Origin: Zobellia uliginosa
Lineage (GTDB): Bacteria > Bacteroidota > Bacteroidia > Flavobacteriales > Flavobacteriaceae
Reading direction: 5' to 3'
DNA length: 64,000 nt
Assembly (NCBI RefSeq): GCF_018860745.1
Contig: NZ_JAHKPY010000002.1
Coordinates: 558,001-622,000, forward strand
The translations under genes and the position numbers were made by a program. The notes beneath the pieces were generated by a model. The model was not told where the DNA came from and did not search any database. It saw nothing but the letters and a program-made list of their open reading frames with translations. Below, one piece after another: positions 45,024 to 53,975 of the stretch; within the stretch, counting starts at the first letter, position 1, and each line of letters opens with the position of its first letter.

Positions 45024-48000
45024 TTAATCGATATGATTGTAAGAAATGTTGACATTTACATTCGTACTCGATTTATAACCGTGTCCATAGGTTAATGGAT
45101 TATCATTAGGTTCTTTAACCGTAAAAGAGCCTTGAATATCCTTTACAGTATGATTTGTATTTGGAGCATTGATATTCATAAAAGGAAGGTTTACGTTATA
45201 CTCTAGGTAAAAATTATTAAATTCAAAATTACCTGTAGTTGTGTCTGCTCCTAGCGCCTCTAGTTCGATAATATAATTTGAACTAGAAATATTATAGGCG
45301 GAACAGTCTTTAAATATAACTTTAAAAGCATCAGCAGCTTTTTTTGCTTTGATTATCCGAGATTTACTTCCGTTGAATTTTAGATTGGTGAAAGTAGCCG
45401 TTCCTTTAACAGGGTTGCTATGATCTCCTTGGAGAATCATAAGTTCTGCATCACTTACTCCTGAAGAAGAAGATTTTGTATTATTACTGAACGTACAACT
45501 ACTTAAATTAACCGAAATAGGAGTTGATGAACTGGTAAGTTTGCCAACTGAAATTAGGAAGCCATGACTGTCATTGTTAGAAAATTTGCAATTACTAAAA
45601 TTTATATTTACCAGTCGTTCACTGGCGTCATTTGGTTCTAAGTCAACTCCAGACTCTGGGTCTGCACCATTAGACCCATTGAATTCTGAATTTTTAATCC
45701 AAACATCCTCTGCACTGATGATACTAAGCCCTTGTCTGCGATTATTTTCACATGTAATATTGTCTAATGTAATATTTTTTGAATAATTGGCATTATAACC
45801 GCCCGCAATATACATGCCATCGCCTCCACTGTCTTTTAGAATTAAATCCTTAACGGTAATATTGTTCCCTCCGTCGATAGAAAACGCGTGTCTGTTTTCC
45901 ATACTATTGTATTCTGATTTAATCATTTTAAGTTCTGCATTATTCCCCTCTATTTTGATATTCTCAGCGGCAACTAGTTGAAATAATATACTACTAGATG
46001 CAGAGAATGCTCCAGATTTGGCCCTCAAGGTTACTCCAGACTCAAATACTATTGTCATATCTTTAAGTCTAAACAGTTTTAAGGGTTTAACAATCCAGTC
46101 TGAGCTTTGTTTGTCAATGACCACATACGAACTTCCTGAGGTTAACGCTTTATAGACAGCATCCGTTCCATCACTAGAGTTAAATCCAAAATCAGATGCG
46201 AAAACAGCATTTGAAGGGTAGTTTCCAGAGCTTCCGCCAGTATCTCCACTTCCAGTGTCTCCTCCACCAGTGTCACCACCACCTGTATCTCCACCGCCAG
46301 TGTCACCACCACCAGTATCTCCGCCACCGTTGTCCACAGGTCTTTCATTCACTTTTACATCAATAGTTGTGGCATGGGTCAGTCCATCTTTATCTTTTAC
46401 AGAAAGTTCTACTTTGTAAGTTCCCGGATTAGCAAAATCGTGGGAAGGGTTTTTATTTGTTGTTGTAGAACCATCATTAAAATCCCAGAAATACCCTGTA
46501 ATGCCTGTATCATCAGTAGAGTTATTGGCACTAAATTGAACATTCAAGGGGGCATACCCTGTTAAAGGTGTACCAGAAGCTACCGCCACAGGAGCTTCAT
46601 TTTGGGTTTCGGTGATGGTAATGGTTATAGTTTCAGAATCTTTTAACCCTTCCTCATCAGTAACTGTCAATACCACATTGTACGTACCTTTGCTTTTGAA
46701 TGAATGCGAAGGATTTGAACTTGTAGCGGTACTACCATCCTTAAAGTCCCAAAAGTAGTTTTTTACAGCTTTATCGTCAGTAGAACCATTGCCTTTAAAT
46801 TGAATTTCCAACGGAGCTTCTCCTTCAGTAACATTTGCAGATGCATTTGCGTTAGGAGCTTCGTTTTCTGTTTCGGTAATTGTGACCGTAATAGTTTCGG
46901 AATCTTTTAGTCCCTCTTTATCTGTAACAGTTAAAACAACATTATATGTGCCTTCTGCATTAAAAGAATGGGAAGGATTGCTGCTGGTTGCAGTACTACC
47001 ATCTTTAAAGTCCCATGAATAGGATGTAATAGCCTTGTCGTCCGTAGAATCGCTGCCTTTGAACTGTATTTCCAAGGGAGCTTCCCCTTTTGTAATATTT
47101 GCAGAGGCTTTTGCATTAGGAGCAGCGTTTTCTGTTTCAGTAATTGTAATGCTAATGGTTTCAGAGTCTTTTAGTCCTTCTTCATCAGTAACCGTTAAAA
47201 TAACATTGTATGTTCCTTTTGCTTTAAAGGAATGAGAAGGGTTGCTACTGTTTGCCGTACTACCATCTTTAAAATCCCATAAATAAGATTTAATAGCTTT
47301 GTCATCCGTAGAATCGCTGCCTTTGAACTGAATTTCCAAAGGAGCTTCCCCTTTAGTAACATTTGCAGATGCATTTGCATTAGGGGCACTGTTTTTCTTA
47401 GCTTTTACTGTAATAGTAGTTTCTTCGGTATCAATTTTCCCTTGAGCATCTTGCACTGTCAGGCTTACTTTATATGTACCCGCTTTTTCAAATGTGTGAG
47501 AAGGATTTGCTTGATTGGAAGAATTACCATCGCCAAAATTCCAACCATAGTTTTTAACCTCTTGATCATCACTAGAATTATTACCCGTAAAACTAACTTT
47601 AAGTGGTGCAGTTCCCGAAGAAGGGGCAGCATCTACTGCTGCAATAGGAGATTGGTTTTCAACAGGATTGGTTACAGGGGGTTTAATTTCATCTTCCTTA
47701 GGAGTCTCTACCGGTGTTTCCTCTTCCTCCTCTTCTTTAGGAGTTTCAACTTCTTCCTCTGTCTCTTCCTTAGGAGTCTCTACTGGCGCTTCCTCTTCTT
47801 CTTTAGGAGTTTCAACCTCTTCCTCTGTTTCTTCTTTAGGAGTCTCTACTGGCACTTCCTCTTCCTCCTTAGGAGTTTCAGCTTCTTCTTCTTCTTCTTC
47901 TTCTTCTGTTTCTTCTACTTCGTTTGGAGTTTCTGTCTCTTCAGCGGTTTCATCTTGATTTTCTTCGTCGGATATAGGCTCTGGCTCAGAAGTGATTATC

Positions 48001-48749
48001 GAGATGTTTTCGTTTTCTTGAATTATAGCTTCAGCATCTTGTGGAGCACTGTAGGTAACCACAAGTTTTGGTCCTTCTTTTGTGTCATGCTCTTTTGATG
48101 CAAATGCTAAATCATTACCGTCTTCATGTTTAAGTACCAAGGTAATTACTTCTGTTCCTACCTTTTCTTCATCTAAAATGATTTCGTGAGTCTGATTGAT
48201 TTGAAAAATTTTATTTGTGGAACCTAATAATGTGTCAGATTGTGGTGCCGTAATCTCCGTAATGCTATGTTCGGACCAATCTGTAGATTCTCCTTTTAGT
48301 ATAGATATGGTTCCATGACCGTCGTCATTACTAATCGTAAATTCAAAATGAATCTCTTCTAAACTCCCACCAATAGAATCGATTTGACTTAAATCGAACA
48401 TAAGATAGCTTTCTCTATTCCCCTCTTCCAAACGAATCAAATCTTGATTGTATCCTTTGCCACTTTGTAAATGTGCGTCATGTATAGGAGTGAAGACCGT
48501 AGTTCTCGTTTCGAATATTATATCTGCAATGATTTCCTCTTCTATCAAGACTTCTTCTTCCAGAACTTCTTCTTCTGTCAATTCTTCCGAGGCATTTTTG
48601 CTATCTGCATCCTTAACTACCTTAGAAGGTTCGTTTAAGACTGCATCCTTTAGTAGTTCAGTATCTTTAGTACAGGATATTATTACAATTAGAAAAGCAA
48701 GTGCAAACCAGATAAAAGATTTGTTTGGGGTAGTGGTGCTAAACTTCAT
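45024..48749 (-). CDS. 1241-residue modular lipoprotein: DNRLRE-like module, Glu-rich repeats, five PKD domains, C-terminal beta-helix
   Basis: A large surface lipoprotein with Cys26 in IVIISCTKD. Layout: acidic segment 50-75; DNRLRE/CBM96-like beta-sandwich about 80-235, related to the esterase at 37813; Glu-rich stalk 260-355 with 22-residue ETPKEEEE-type repeats; PKD1 about 367-449; near-identical PKD2-4 at 454-539, 542-627 and 630-715; PKD5 about 718-800; GGGDT linker 808-838; right-handed beta-helix about 845-1241. The beta-helix keeps KDSGGDGMYIAG, NNRRQGLSIISAEDVW and ESGVDLEPN, shared with the free protein at 36503. It would hold a glycan-binding or glycan-active head far from the cell. 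Function inferred; enzymatic activity is unproven. Confidence 0.85.
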   Translation of the reverse strand: MKFSTTTPNKSFIWFALAFLIVIISCTKDTELLKDAVLNEPSKVVKDADSKNASEELTEEEVLEEEVLIEEEIIADIIFETRTTVFTPIHDAHLQSGKGYNQDLIRLEEGNRESYLMFDLSQIDSIGGSLEEIHFEFTISNDDGHGTISILKGESTDWSEHSITEITAPQSDTLLGSTNKIFQINQTHEIILDEEKVGTEVITLVLKHEDGNDLAFASKEHDTKEGPKLVVTYSAPQDAEAIIQENENISIITSEPEPISDEENQDETAEETETPNEVEETEEEEEEEEAETPKEEEEVPVETPKEETEEEVETPKEEEEAPVETPKEETEEEVETPKEEEEEETPVETPKEDEIKPPVTNPVENQSPIAAVDAAPSSGTAPLKVSFTGNNSSDDQEVKNYGWNFGDGNSSNQANPSHTFEKAGTYKVSLTVQDAQGKIDTEETTITVKAKKNSAPNANASANVTKGEAPLEIQFKGSDSTDDKAIKSYLWDFKDGSTANSSNPSHSFKAKGTYNVILTVTDEEGLKDSETISITITETENAAPNAKASANITKGEAPLEIQFKGSDSTDDKAITSYSWDFKDGSTATSSNPSHSFNAEGTYNVVLTVTDKEGLKDSETITVTITETENEAPNANASANVTEGEAPLEIQFKGNGSTDDKAVKNYFWDFKDGSTATSSNPSHSFKSKGTYNVVLTVTDEEGLKDSETITITITETQNEAPVAVASGTPLTGYAPLNVQFSANNSTDDTGITGYFWDFNDGSTTTNKNPSHDFANPGTYKVELSVKDKDGLTHATTIDVKVNERPVDNGGGDTGGGDTGGGDTGGGDTGGGDTGSGDTGGSSGNYPSNAVFASDFGFNSSDGTDAVYKALTSGSSYVVIDKQSSDWIVKPLKLFRLKDMTIVFESGVTLRAKSGAFSASSSILFQLVAAENIKIEGNNAELKMIKSEYNSMENRHAFSIDGGNNITVKDLILKDSGGDGMYIAGGYNANYSKNITLDNITCENNRRQGLSIISAEDVWIKNSEFNGSNGADPESGVDLEPNDASERLVNINFSNCKFSNNDSHGFLISVGKLTSSSTPISVNLSSCTFSNNTKSSSSGVSDAELMILQGDHSNPVKGTATFTNLKFNGSKSRIIKAKKAADAFKVIFKDCSAYNISSSNYIIELEALGADTTTGNFEFNNFYLEYNVNLPFMNINAPNTNHTVKDIQGSFTVKEPNDNPLTYGHGYKSSTNVNVNISYNHID
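46239..46328. repeat. 15-bp minisatellite encoding (GGGDT)5-GSGDT
   Basis: Six tandem 15-base units code for a Gly/Asp/Thr linker between PKD5 and the beta-helix. The unit is a multiple of three, so copy number could change without a frameshift. Confidence 0.85.
46605..47390. repeat. Three tandem 264-bp repeats encoding PKD2-PKD4
   Basis: The three 88-residue units differ at only a few positions (shared GEAPLEIQFKG, STDDKA, DFKDGSTA, GLKDSETI). The flanking PKD1 and PKD5 are clearly more divergent. This points to recent tandem duplication or gene conversion inside the gene. Confidence 0.9.
47691..47879. repeat. 66-bp tandem repeat encoding the Glu-rich stalk
   Basis: The 22-residue unit (ETPKEEEE-V/A-PVETPKEET-EEEV) occurs twice in full and a third time in part, as residues 291-353 of the large lipoprotein. 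Copy number could vary in frame. Confidence 0.85.
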
Positions 48750-48825
48750 AAGTGGGTTAAAAAGTTAATTTTTCTTAAATTATTGAGGCTGCTAAAAATA
48801 TAACATCGTTTAATAACATATATTA

Positions 48826-49034
48826 TCGATGAAATGCAGGCGGCCAAAAATAGAAACAAATTAATATAAATCGTTTTTTTCGATGAAAAATATTTAATAA
48901 TCGATGAAAAGCACTAAAAGTGTTAAAATCTACTGTTTATCGAACACAAGATACAGTACGTCTAAAAGCCAGACTTTAGACGTTTAAGCTTTATTTTTTT
49001 AACGTTTTGTTAAGAAATTAATCGATGAAATGCA
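48826..49034. promoter_or_regulatory. Four copies of the shared TCGATGAARTG-type motif upstream of the large lipoprotein
   Basis: TCGATGAAATGCA occurs identically at 48826-48838 and 49022-49034. TCGATGAAAAATA is at 48880-48892 and TCGATGAAAAGCA at 48901-48913. All read on the plus strand, opposite to the gene, and lie 77-285 bases before its start. Confidence 0.6.
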
Positions 49035-49189
49035 ACAAAATGTTAAGTTTTCCATGAAGTTGAAACGTTTTGAAGAGGTGTTCGGGATTTGGGCTATTTC
49101 GTTTTCCTAAAAAATATCTTAGGATTAATTTCAGATTTATTTATTCTAAAAAAGTAGGAGAGAGTCGGTTTTTTCTAAAATTAGCAACA

Positions 49190-49221
49190 AAAAAAGGTAT
49201 GACTTCTGCATCATACCTTTT
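49190..49221 (-). terminator. Rho-independent terminator after the wbpA/tviB-like gene
   Basis: On the minus strand the arms AAAAGGTATGA and TCATACCTTTT pair perfectly over 11 bp around an 8-base loop and run into a T tract. It lies 32 bases past the stop at 49253. Confidence 0.8.
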
Positions 49222-49252
49222 AAACTGAATAATTTTTTTGAAGATGGAATTG

Positions 49253-50533
49253 TTATAAGCGTCCGTCCACTTCGCCTTTTAAAATGCTTTTAACATCATA
49301 TAATATCCCTTCTGGTTTTAAAGAATCCCTAAGATTAAGCGTTAGAAACTCCTTGTGGGCAACGGTCAATACTATAACATCAAATTTTTGTTCAGGTAAA
49401 GTAGATACCATATCAAGATTCAGTTCTCTTTTCACCTCCTCCTTGGAGGCCCATGGGTCATATATAGTTAAGTTGGTACTATAACTTTTTAGGTTGTTAG
49501 CAACATCAACAGCTTTTGTATTTCTGACATCGGGACAGTTTTCTTTAAAAGTAATACCAAGAATAAGAATGTTAGCTCCTTTTATCTTGATGTCTTTTTG
49601 AACCATGAGTTTAATTACTTCGGAAGCGACATATTTGCCCATACCGTCATTCATACGACGGCCAGCTAATATAATTTCGGGGTGATAGCCAAATTCTTGG
49701 GCTTTTTGAGCTAAATAATAAGGGTCAACTCCAATACAATGACCACCAACCAAACCTGGCTTAAAAGGAAGGAAGTTCCATTTGGTGCCTGCCGCCTCCA
49801 ACACAGCAGTAGTGTCGATTTCCATTAAATTGAAAATTTTAGCCAACTCATTAACAAAAGCGATGTTAATATCTCTCTGTGAGTTTTCAATAACTTTTGC
49901 AGCTTCTGCAACTTTAATAGTAGGTGCTAAATGAGTGCCTGCTGTAATTACTGAAGCGTAGAGATCATCTACTTTTTTTCCAATAGCAGGAGTAGAGCCT
50001 GATGTTACTTTAAGAATTTTTTCTACCGTATGTTCTTTGTCCCCTGGATTGATTCGTTCTGGCGAGTATCCCACGAAAAAATCCTTATTGAATTTTAAGC
50101 CGCTAACCCGTTCTAAAACTGGGACACACTCATCTTCGGTTACACCTGGGTAAACAGTAGATTCATAAATTACCAAATCACCCTTTTTCAAAACTTTCCC
50201 AACAGTCTCACTTGACTTGTACAGTGGGGTTAAAATAGGTCTATTGGTACTGTCAACCGGTGTTGGTACGGTAACTATGTAATAATTACAATCTGAAATG
50301 TCTTCTAATTTAGAAGTGCAATATAGACCTTTATCAAAATTAGGAGTTTTTTGCAGAACAGTATTTAAATCTTCATCACTTACCTCTAAAGTAAAATCCT
50401 TACCAGATTGAAGTTCTTCAATCCTTTTTTGATTGATGTCAAAACCAATAACAGGATATTTAGTAGCAAACAAACGTGCCAAGGGAAGGCCTACGTAGCC
50501 CAGACCGATTATTGCTATTTTTTGTGTGCTCAT
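49253..50533 (-). CDS. wbpA/tviB: UDP-N-acetyl-hexosamine 6-dehydrogenase, WbpA/TviB type
   Basis: The product is a 426-residue cytosolic NAD-dependent nucleotide-sugar dehydrogenase that oxidises UDP-GlcNAc or UDP-GalNAc to the uronic acid. The N-terminal Rossmann motif is IAIIGLGYVGLPLA, the internal catalytic segments are YSPERINPGDKEH and NSQRDINIAFVNELA, and the active-site cysteine lies in GGHCIGVDPYYL near residue 260. The length and the PERINPG motif fit the WbpA/TviB/WbpO clade better than UDP-glucose dehydrogenases. It is flanked upstream by a decayed WbpP/TviC-type epimerase, the usual partner. It ends in a strong terminator. Confidence 0.87.
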   Translation of the reverse strand: MSTQKIAIIGLGYVGLPLARLFATKYPVIGFDINQKRIEELQSGKDFTLEVSDEDLNTVLQKTPNFDKGLYCTSKLEDISDCNYYIVTVPTPVDSTNRPILTPLYKSSETVGKVLKKGDLVIYESTVYPGVTEDECVPVLERVSGLKFNKDFFVGYSPERINPGDKEHTVEKILKVTSGSTPAIGKKVDDLYASVITAGTHLAPTIKVAEAAKVIENSQRDINIAFVNELAKIFNLMEIDTTAVLEAAGTKWNFLPFKPGLVGGHCIGVDPYYLAQKAQEFGYHPEIILAGRRMNDGMGKYVASEVIKLMVQKDIKIKGANILILGITFKENCPDVRNTKAVDVANNLKSYSTNLTIYDPWASKEEVKRELNLDMVSTLPEQKFDVIVLTVAHKEFLTLNLRDSLKPEGILYDVKSILKGEVDGRL

Positions 50534-50618
50534 TATTTCTTTTTAATTTTAAATTATTCCTATACCAGTCCATTGCTGATTTTTGACCGGTACTTTTACT
50601 GTATTATGGGTTGTAGCC

Positions 50619-51420
50619 CTAATTTTTACATGCTTTAATGATAGCGTTAAGATAATGAGTTACATCACCTTCTATTTCAAGGCCGTAAGTTACTTTGATA
50701 TTTTTAATTTTAGCGCTATAAGTACTTAAATATTCTTTTAAAAATTTAGTTAATTCTTTGACATTAGTAAATTCGCTGGAAGCAACATTGTAAATAGTAT
50801 TTATAGCTTTTTTAATATTTGTTGCGAGAGTTCTCAAATTCATTTCAACCACTTTATCTATATAAATGAAACCCCTGGAAAAACTATCGTCTATATTGGG
50901 ATTTTGAGGTTTTTCAAAAAGATTAAGAAACATAACTCTAATCTTCCAATTCGGTATATCAATAGTGTATTTTGTAAGATTATAAAGTAGTAGGAGTTTG
51001 CCTATTTTATCTTCAACTTCAAGCCTAGATATTCAATCTCCGTAGGTAAAAGGACCTGCAGCATAAACAAACTACTTTATTTTTGCGTTACGAGCTGCAA
51101 TTAAGATATTCAAAAAGCTAAATACATTAGCGTCATTACTTGTGACAAGATTCTTTATAGATTACGAAAGAGACTCTAATGGTTCTTGATGTAAAAAGTA
51201 GTTAATATTTTTACAAACTTCTTCGCAATCTCTAGGTCACGAATACCACCTTCAATTAGTGTAAAATTAGCATTACCTGTAAAGGAGTTTATATTTTTAC
51301 CTCTGACTGTAGCAAAATTGTCAAGGAAAATCACCTGACTGCCAATTTTTAAAAGTGATTCACATAGATTTGACCTAATAAATCTGGCATCTCACGTTTA
51401 CTGAAATTGTAAATTCTGAT
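50619..51420 (-). pseudogene. Decayed WbpP/TviC-type UDP-HexNAc 4-epimerase
   Basis: Reading 51420 down to 50619 on the minus strand gives a broken short-chain dehydrogenase/epimerase. The N-terminal nucleotide motif survives as T*DARFIRSNLCESLL, followed by SQVIFLDNFATVRGKNI, FTLIEGGIRDLEI, HQEPLESLS*SIK, FLNILIAARNAKIK*FVY, VEDKIGKLLLLYNLTKY and FLNLFEKPQNPN, and an intact 104-codon 3' end containing RGFIYIDKVVEMNLR and NTIYNVA. At least four stops, a frameshift, and loss of about 25 residues after PQNPN are seen. Several lost glycines and arginines are explained by G-to-A or C-to-T changes. The 315-base 3' ORF alone cannot make an enzyme. Confidence 0.85.
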
Positions 51421-51478
51421 AAAATTTAATTTCGTTGTGTGACATTGATCATGGTATGAAAAGTAATAAAAATAAGAA

Positions 51479-51505
51479 GACTCAAATGTTTATTGAATTT
51501 GAGCC
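51479..51505 (-). terminator. Terminator-like hairpin after the UDP-glucuronate 4-epimerase gene
   Basis: On the minus strand the arms GGCTCAAAT and ATTTGAGTC pair over 9 bp with one G-T-type wobble and are followed by a T-rich tract. It lies 27 bases past the stop at 51532 and just before the pseudogene. Confidence 0.6.
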
Positions 51506-51531
51506 TTTTTAAATTTATGGTTGATGAATCA

Positions 51532-52554
51532 TCAATTCTTCACATTGTAATATTCCCTATACCAATCAACAAATTTTTGAACACCATCGGATACAGAGGT
51601 ATTTGGTTGATAGTCGTAATCTCTAATAAGATCATCAACATCGGCCCAAGTACGTTCTACATCACCTGGTTGCATTGGCATAAGTTTCTTTTCAGCTTTT
51701 TGTCCCATGCTGTTTTCTATAGCTTCAATGAAATCTGTAAGTTTAACAGCATTGTTATTCCCTATGTTATAGATTTTATACAAATCTCTATTTTCGACCG
51801 GAGCCGTAAGCGTTCTAAAAACACCTTCAACGATATCAGCAACATAAGTGAAATCTCTTTCCATCTTACCATGGTTAAAAACCTTGATAGGTTTTCCGTT
51901 GGCAATCGCATCTGTAAAAAGGAATAATGCCATGTCCGGTCTTCCCCATGGCCCGTATACCGTAAAAAAACGAAGTCCGGTTGTTGGAATATGAAACAAA
52001 TGACTATAAGTGTGAGCCATGAGCTCATTGCTTTTTTTGCTTGCGGCGTAAAGGCTTATGGGATGATCAACGCTGTCTGTAGTTGAGAACGGTATTTTCT
52101 CATTTAAACCATATACACTAGAGCTACTAGCATACACTAAATGTTTAATCTTATTGTGTCTGCAGCATTCTAATAGATTCAGATAGCCAACGACATTACT
52201 GTCAATATAGGTTTCTGGATTTTCTATACTATAACGAACACCTGCTTGAGCTGCTAAATTACAGACCCGGTCTATTTTTTCTTCTTTAAATAGTTGAGGT
52301 AGAGCTTCTCTATCCTCTAAGTTCATGCGAACAAAGGAAAATTTATTACCATATATTGAACCGTAAGATTTCTTATGAAAAACTTTGGCATCATTTTGAT
52401 CAATGCCCAATTGTTTCAATCGCGCATATTTTAAATTTATATCATAATAATCATTAACATTATCCAGTCCTACAACTTCATATCCATTTAGAAGTAGTTT
52501 TTCGCAAAGATGATATCCTATAAAACCGGCGGCTCCGGTGACTAGAATTTTCAT
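51532..52554 (-). CDS. UDP-glucuronate 4-epimerase
   Basis: The product is a 340-residue extended SDR enzyme that interconverts UDP-GlcA and UDP-GalA in the cytosol. The N-terminal [20 protein letters not shown] motif, SSSSVYG, and the catalytic YAASK are clear. [16 protein letters not shown] is a hallmark of the Cap1J/LspL/WcvA clade of glucuronate epimerases rather than GalE. Its start overlaps the UDP-glucose dehydrogenase stop by 4 bases (ATGA), so product and enzyme are made together. It would supply galacturonic acid for the polymer, in keeping with the nearby PL1-like lyase. Confidence 0.9.
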   Translation of the reverse strand: MKILVTGAAGFIGYHLCEKLLLNGYEVVGLDNVNDYYDINLKYARLKQLGIDQNDAKVFHKKSYGSIYGNKFSFVRMNLEDREALPQLFKEEKIDRVCNLAAQAGVRYSIENPETYIDSNVVGYLNLLECCRHNKIKHLVYASSSSVYGLNEKIPFSTTDSVDHPISLYAASKKSNELMAHTYSHLFHIPTTGLRFFTVYGPWGRPDMALFLFTDAIANGKPIKVFNHGKMERDFTYVADIVEGVFRTLTAPVENRDLYKIYNIGNNNAVKLTDFIEAIENSMGQKAEKKLMPMQPGDVERTWADVDDLIRDYDYQPNTSVSDGVQKFVDWYREYYNVKN

Positions 52555-53975
52555 GATTGTCCTATTTTGTAATATTGGAAACCTTTTGCTTCCATTTCCT
52601 CTTTTGATAATAAACGACGACCGTCAAATACAAATGCAGGTTTCAGCATTTTTTCAAAAATTGTTTCCCAAGAATAGCCCTTAAATTCATCCCATTCTGT
52701 AAGAATAGCAACGGCATGTGCATCTTTCACGGCATCCATAGGGTCTGTAACAACAGTTAAGAGCTTTCTGTTTTCTTCAGGAGTACGTGTCTCTAAATAA
52801 TCCAAATCAGCGTAAATTCTATCTGCTGAAACTTTAGGGTCATAAACTACAATTTCAGCTTTTTCTTCTAGTAAAGCATTTGCTATATCAATGGCAGCAG
52901 ACTCTCTTGTGTCATTGGTGTCCTTTTTAAAGGCCCATCCGAAGAAAACGATTTTTTTGCCAGAAACCGTGTTATATAAGGTAGAAATGATATTTTCTGC
53001 AAAACGTCTTTTTTGATAGTCGTTCATTATAATTACTTGCTCCCAATAATCAGCAACTTCTGTAAGGCCAAAACTTCTGGAGATATAGACTAGGTTCAAG
53101 ATATCCTTTTGGAAACATGATCCTCCAAAACCAACAGAGGCGTTAAGGAATTTTGAACCAATTCTACTATCTGTTCCAATAGCTCTTGAAACTTCCGCAA
53201 CATTAGCATCAGTTCGTTCACATAATGCAGAAATAGCGTTAATAGAAGAAACGCGTTGTGCTAAAAATGCGTTAGCTACTAATTTTGAAAGTTCTGAAGA
53301 CCAAACATTGGTTTGAAGAATTCTTTCTTTAGGCAACCAATGAGCATATATCGAACTCAATGTATCTTTCGCTTCTTGTCCTGATGGTGTCTCATCACCA
53401 CCAATTAACACACGGTCTGCTTCTAAAAGATCCTCAACAGCTGTTCCTTCCGCTAAAAATTCTGGATTTGAAAGTATTTCAAATTTCACTCCATTACCGG
53501 TATTTTCCAGAATACTTTTGATTGCACTTGCAGTTCTAACTGGTAATGTAGATTTTTCTACTACGATTTTATCTGTTTTGGCCACTTTGGCGATGTTACG
53601 GGCACATAGTTCAACAAATTTTAAATCTGCAGCTTGTCCTTTTCCTTTTCCGTAGGTTTTGGTAGGTGTGTTTACAGAGATAAAAATAATTTCAGCTTCA
53701 TCAATAGCTTTATCTACTTCTGTGGTGAAAAAGAGGTTTTTCCCTCTGGTTTTCTCAACGATTTCTTTAAGACCTGGTTCGTAAACGGGTAAATTATCAA
53801 GATTAGAATCATTCCATTGGTCTATTCTAGCTTGGTTGATATCTACAACGGTTACCGTAATTTCAGGGCACTGACTAGCAATTACGGACATAGTTGGTCC
53901 ACCTACATATCCTGCACCAATACAGCATATTTTATTTACTTTCTTCATGACTGGGTTCATTTTATTTGGTTGCAA
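52551..53975 (-). CDS. ugd: UDP-glucose 6-dehydrogenase of the animal-type clade
   Basis: The product is a 474-residue NAD-dependent enzyme that makes UDP-glucuronate from UDP-glucose. The segments [38 protein letters not shown] with the catalytic Cys, [14 protein letters not shown] and [19 protein letters not shown] follow the metazoan UGDH pattern more closely than the E. coli Ugd pattern. This form is also known in Bacteroidetes. Met10 at 53948 ([13 protein letters not shown]) is the more likely start, since the nine extra residues are not conserved. It is the first gene of the minus-strand arm. Confidence 0.93.
   Translation of the reverse strand: MQPNKMNPVMKKVNKICCIGAGYVGGPTMSVIASQCPEITVTVVDINQARIDQWNDSNLDNLPVYEPGLKEIVEKTRGKNLFFTTEVDKAIDEAEIIFISVNTPTKTYGKGKGQAADLKFVELCARNIAKVAKTDKIVVEKSTLPVRTASAIKSILENTGNGVKFEILSNPEFLAEGTAVEDLLEADRVLIGGDETPSGQEAKDTLSSIYAHWLPKERILQTNVWSSELSKLVANAFLAQRVSSINAISALCERTDANVAEVSRAIGTDSRIGSKFLNASVGFGGSCFQKDILNLVYISRSFGLTEVADYWEQVIIMNDYQKRRFAENIISTLYNTVSGKKIVFFGWAFKKDTNDTRESAAIDIANALLEEKAEIVVYDPKVSADRIYADLDYLETRTPEENRKLLTVVTDPMDAVKDAHAVAILTEWDEFKGYSWETIFEKMLKPAFVFDGRRLLSKEEMEAKGFQYYKIGQS

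Larger units (their letters stand above)
48750..49252. other. 503-base intergenic region with four motif copies
   Basis: No gene is supported. Next to the lipoprotein start it holds four copies of TCGATGAAA-type motifs (48826-49034). At its far end is the terminator hairpin of the wbpA-like gene (49190-49221). A TANNTTTG-like element (TATTTTTG on the minus strand, 48845-48852) lies about 96 bases before the lipoprotein start without a good -33 partner. Confidence 0.5.

Noticed and set aside
46605-47390. Regular repeats considered as a CRISPR array
   Set aside because: The units are 264 bp, contiguous, in frame and encode PKD domains, with no unique spacers. No cas genes are present in the window.
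47668-47958. Ser-rich plus-strand ORF inside the large lipoprotein gene
   Set aside because: It is the antisense shadow of the Glu-rich repeat on the minus strand; GAA/GAG-rich coding always gives Ser/Phe/Leu-rich frames on the other strand. No start context or homology.
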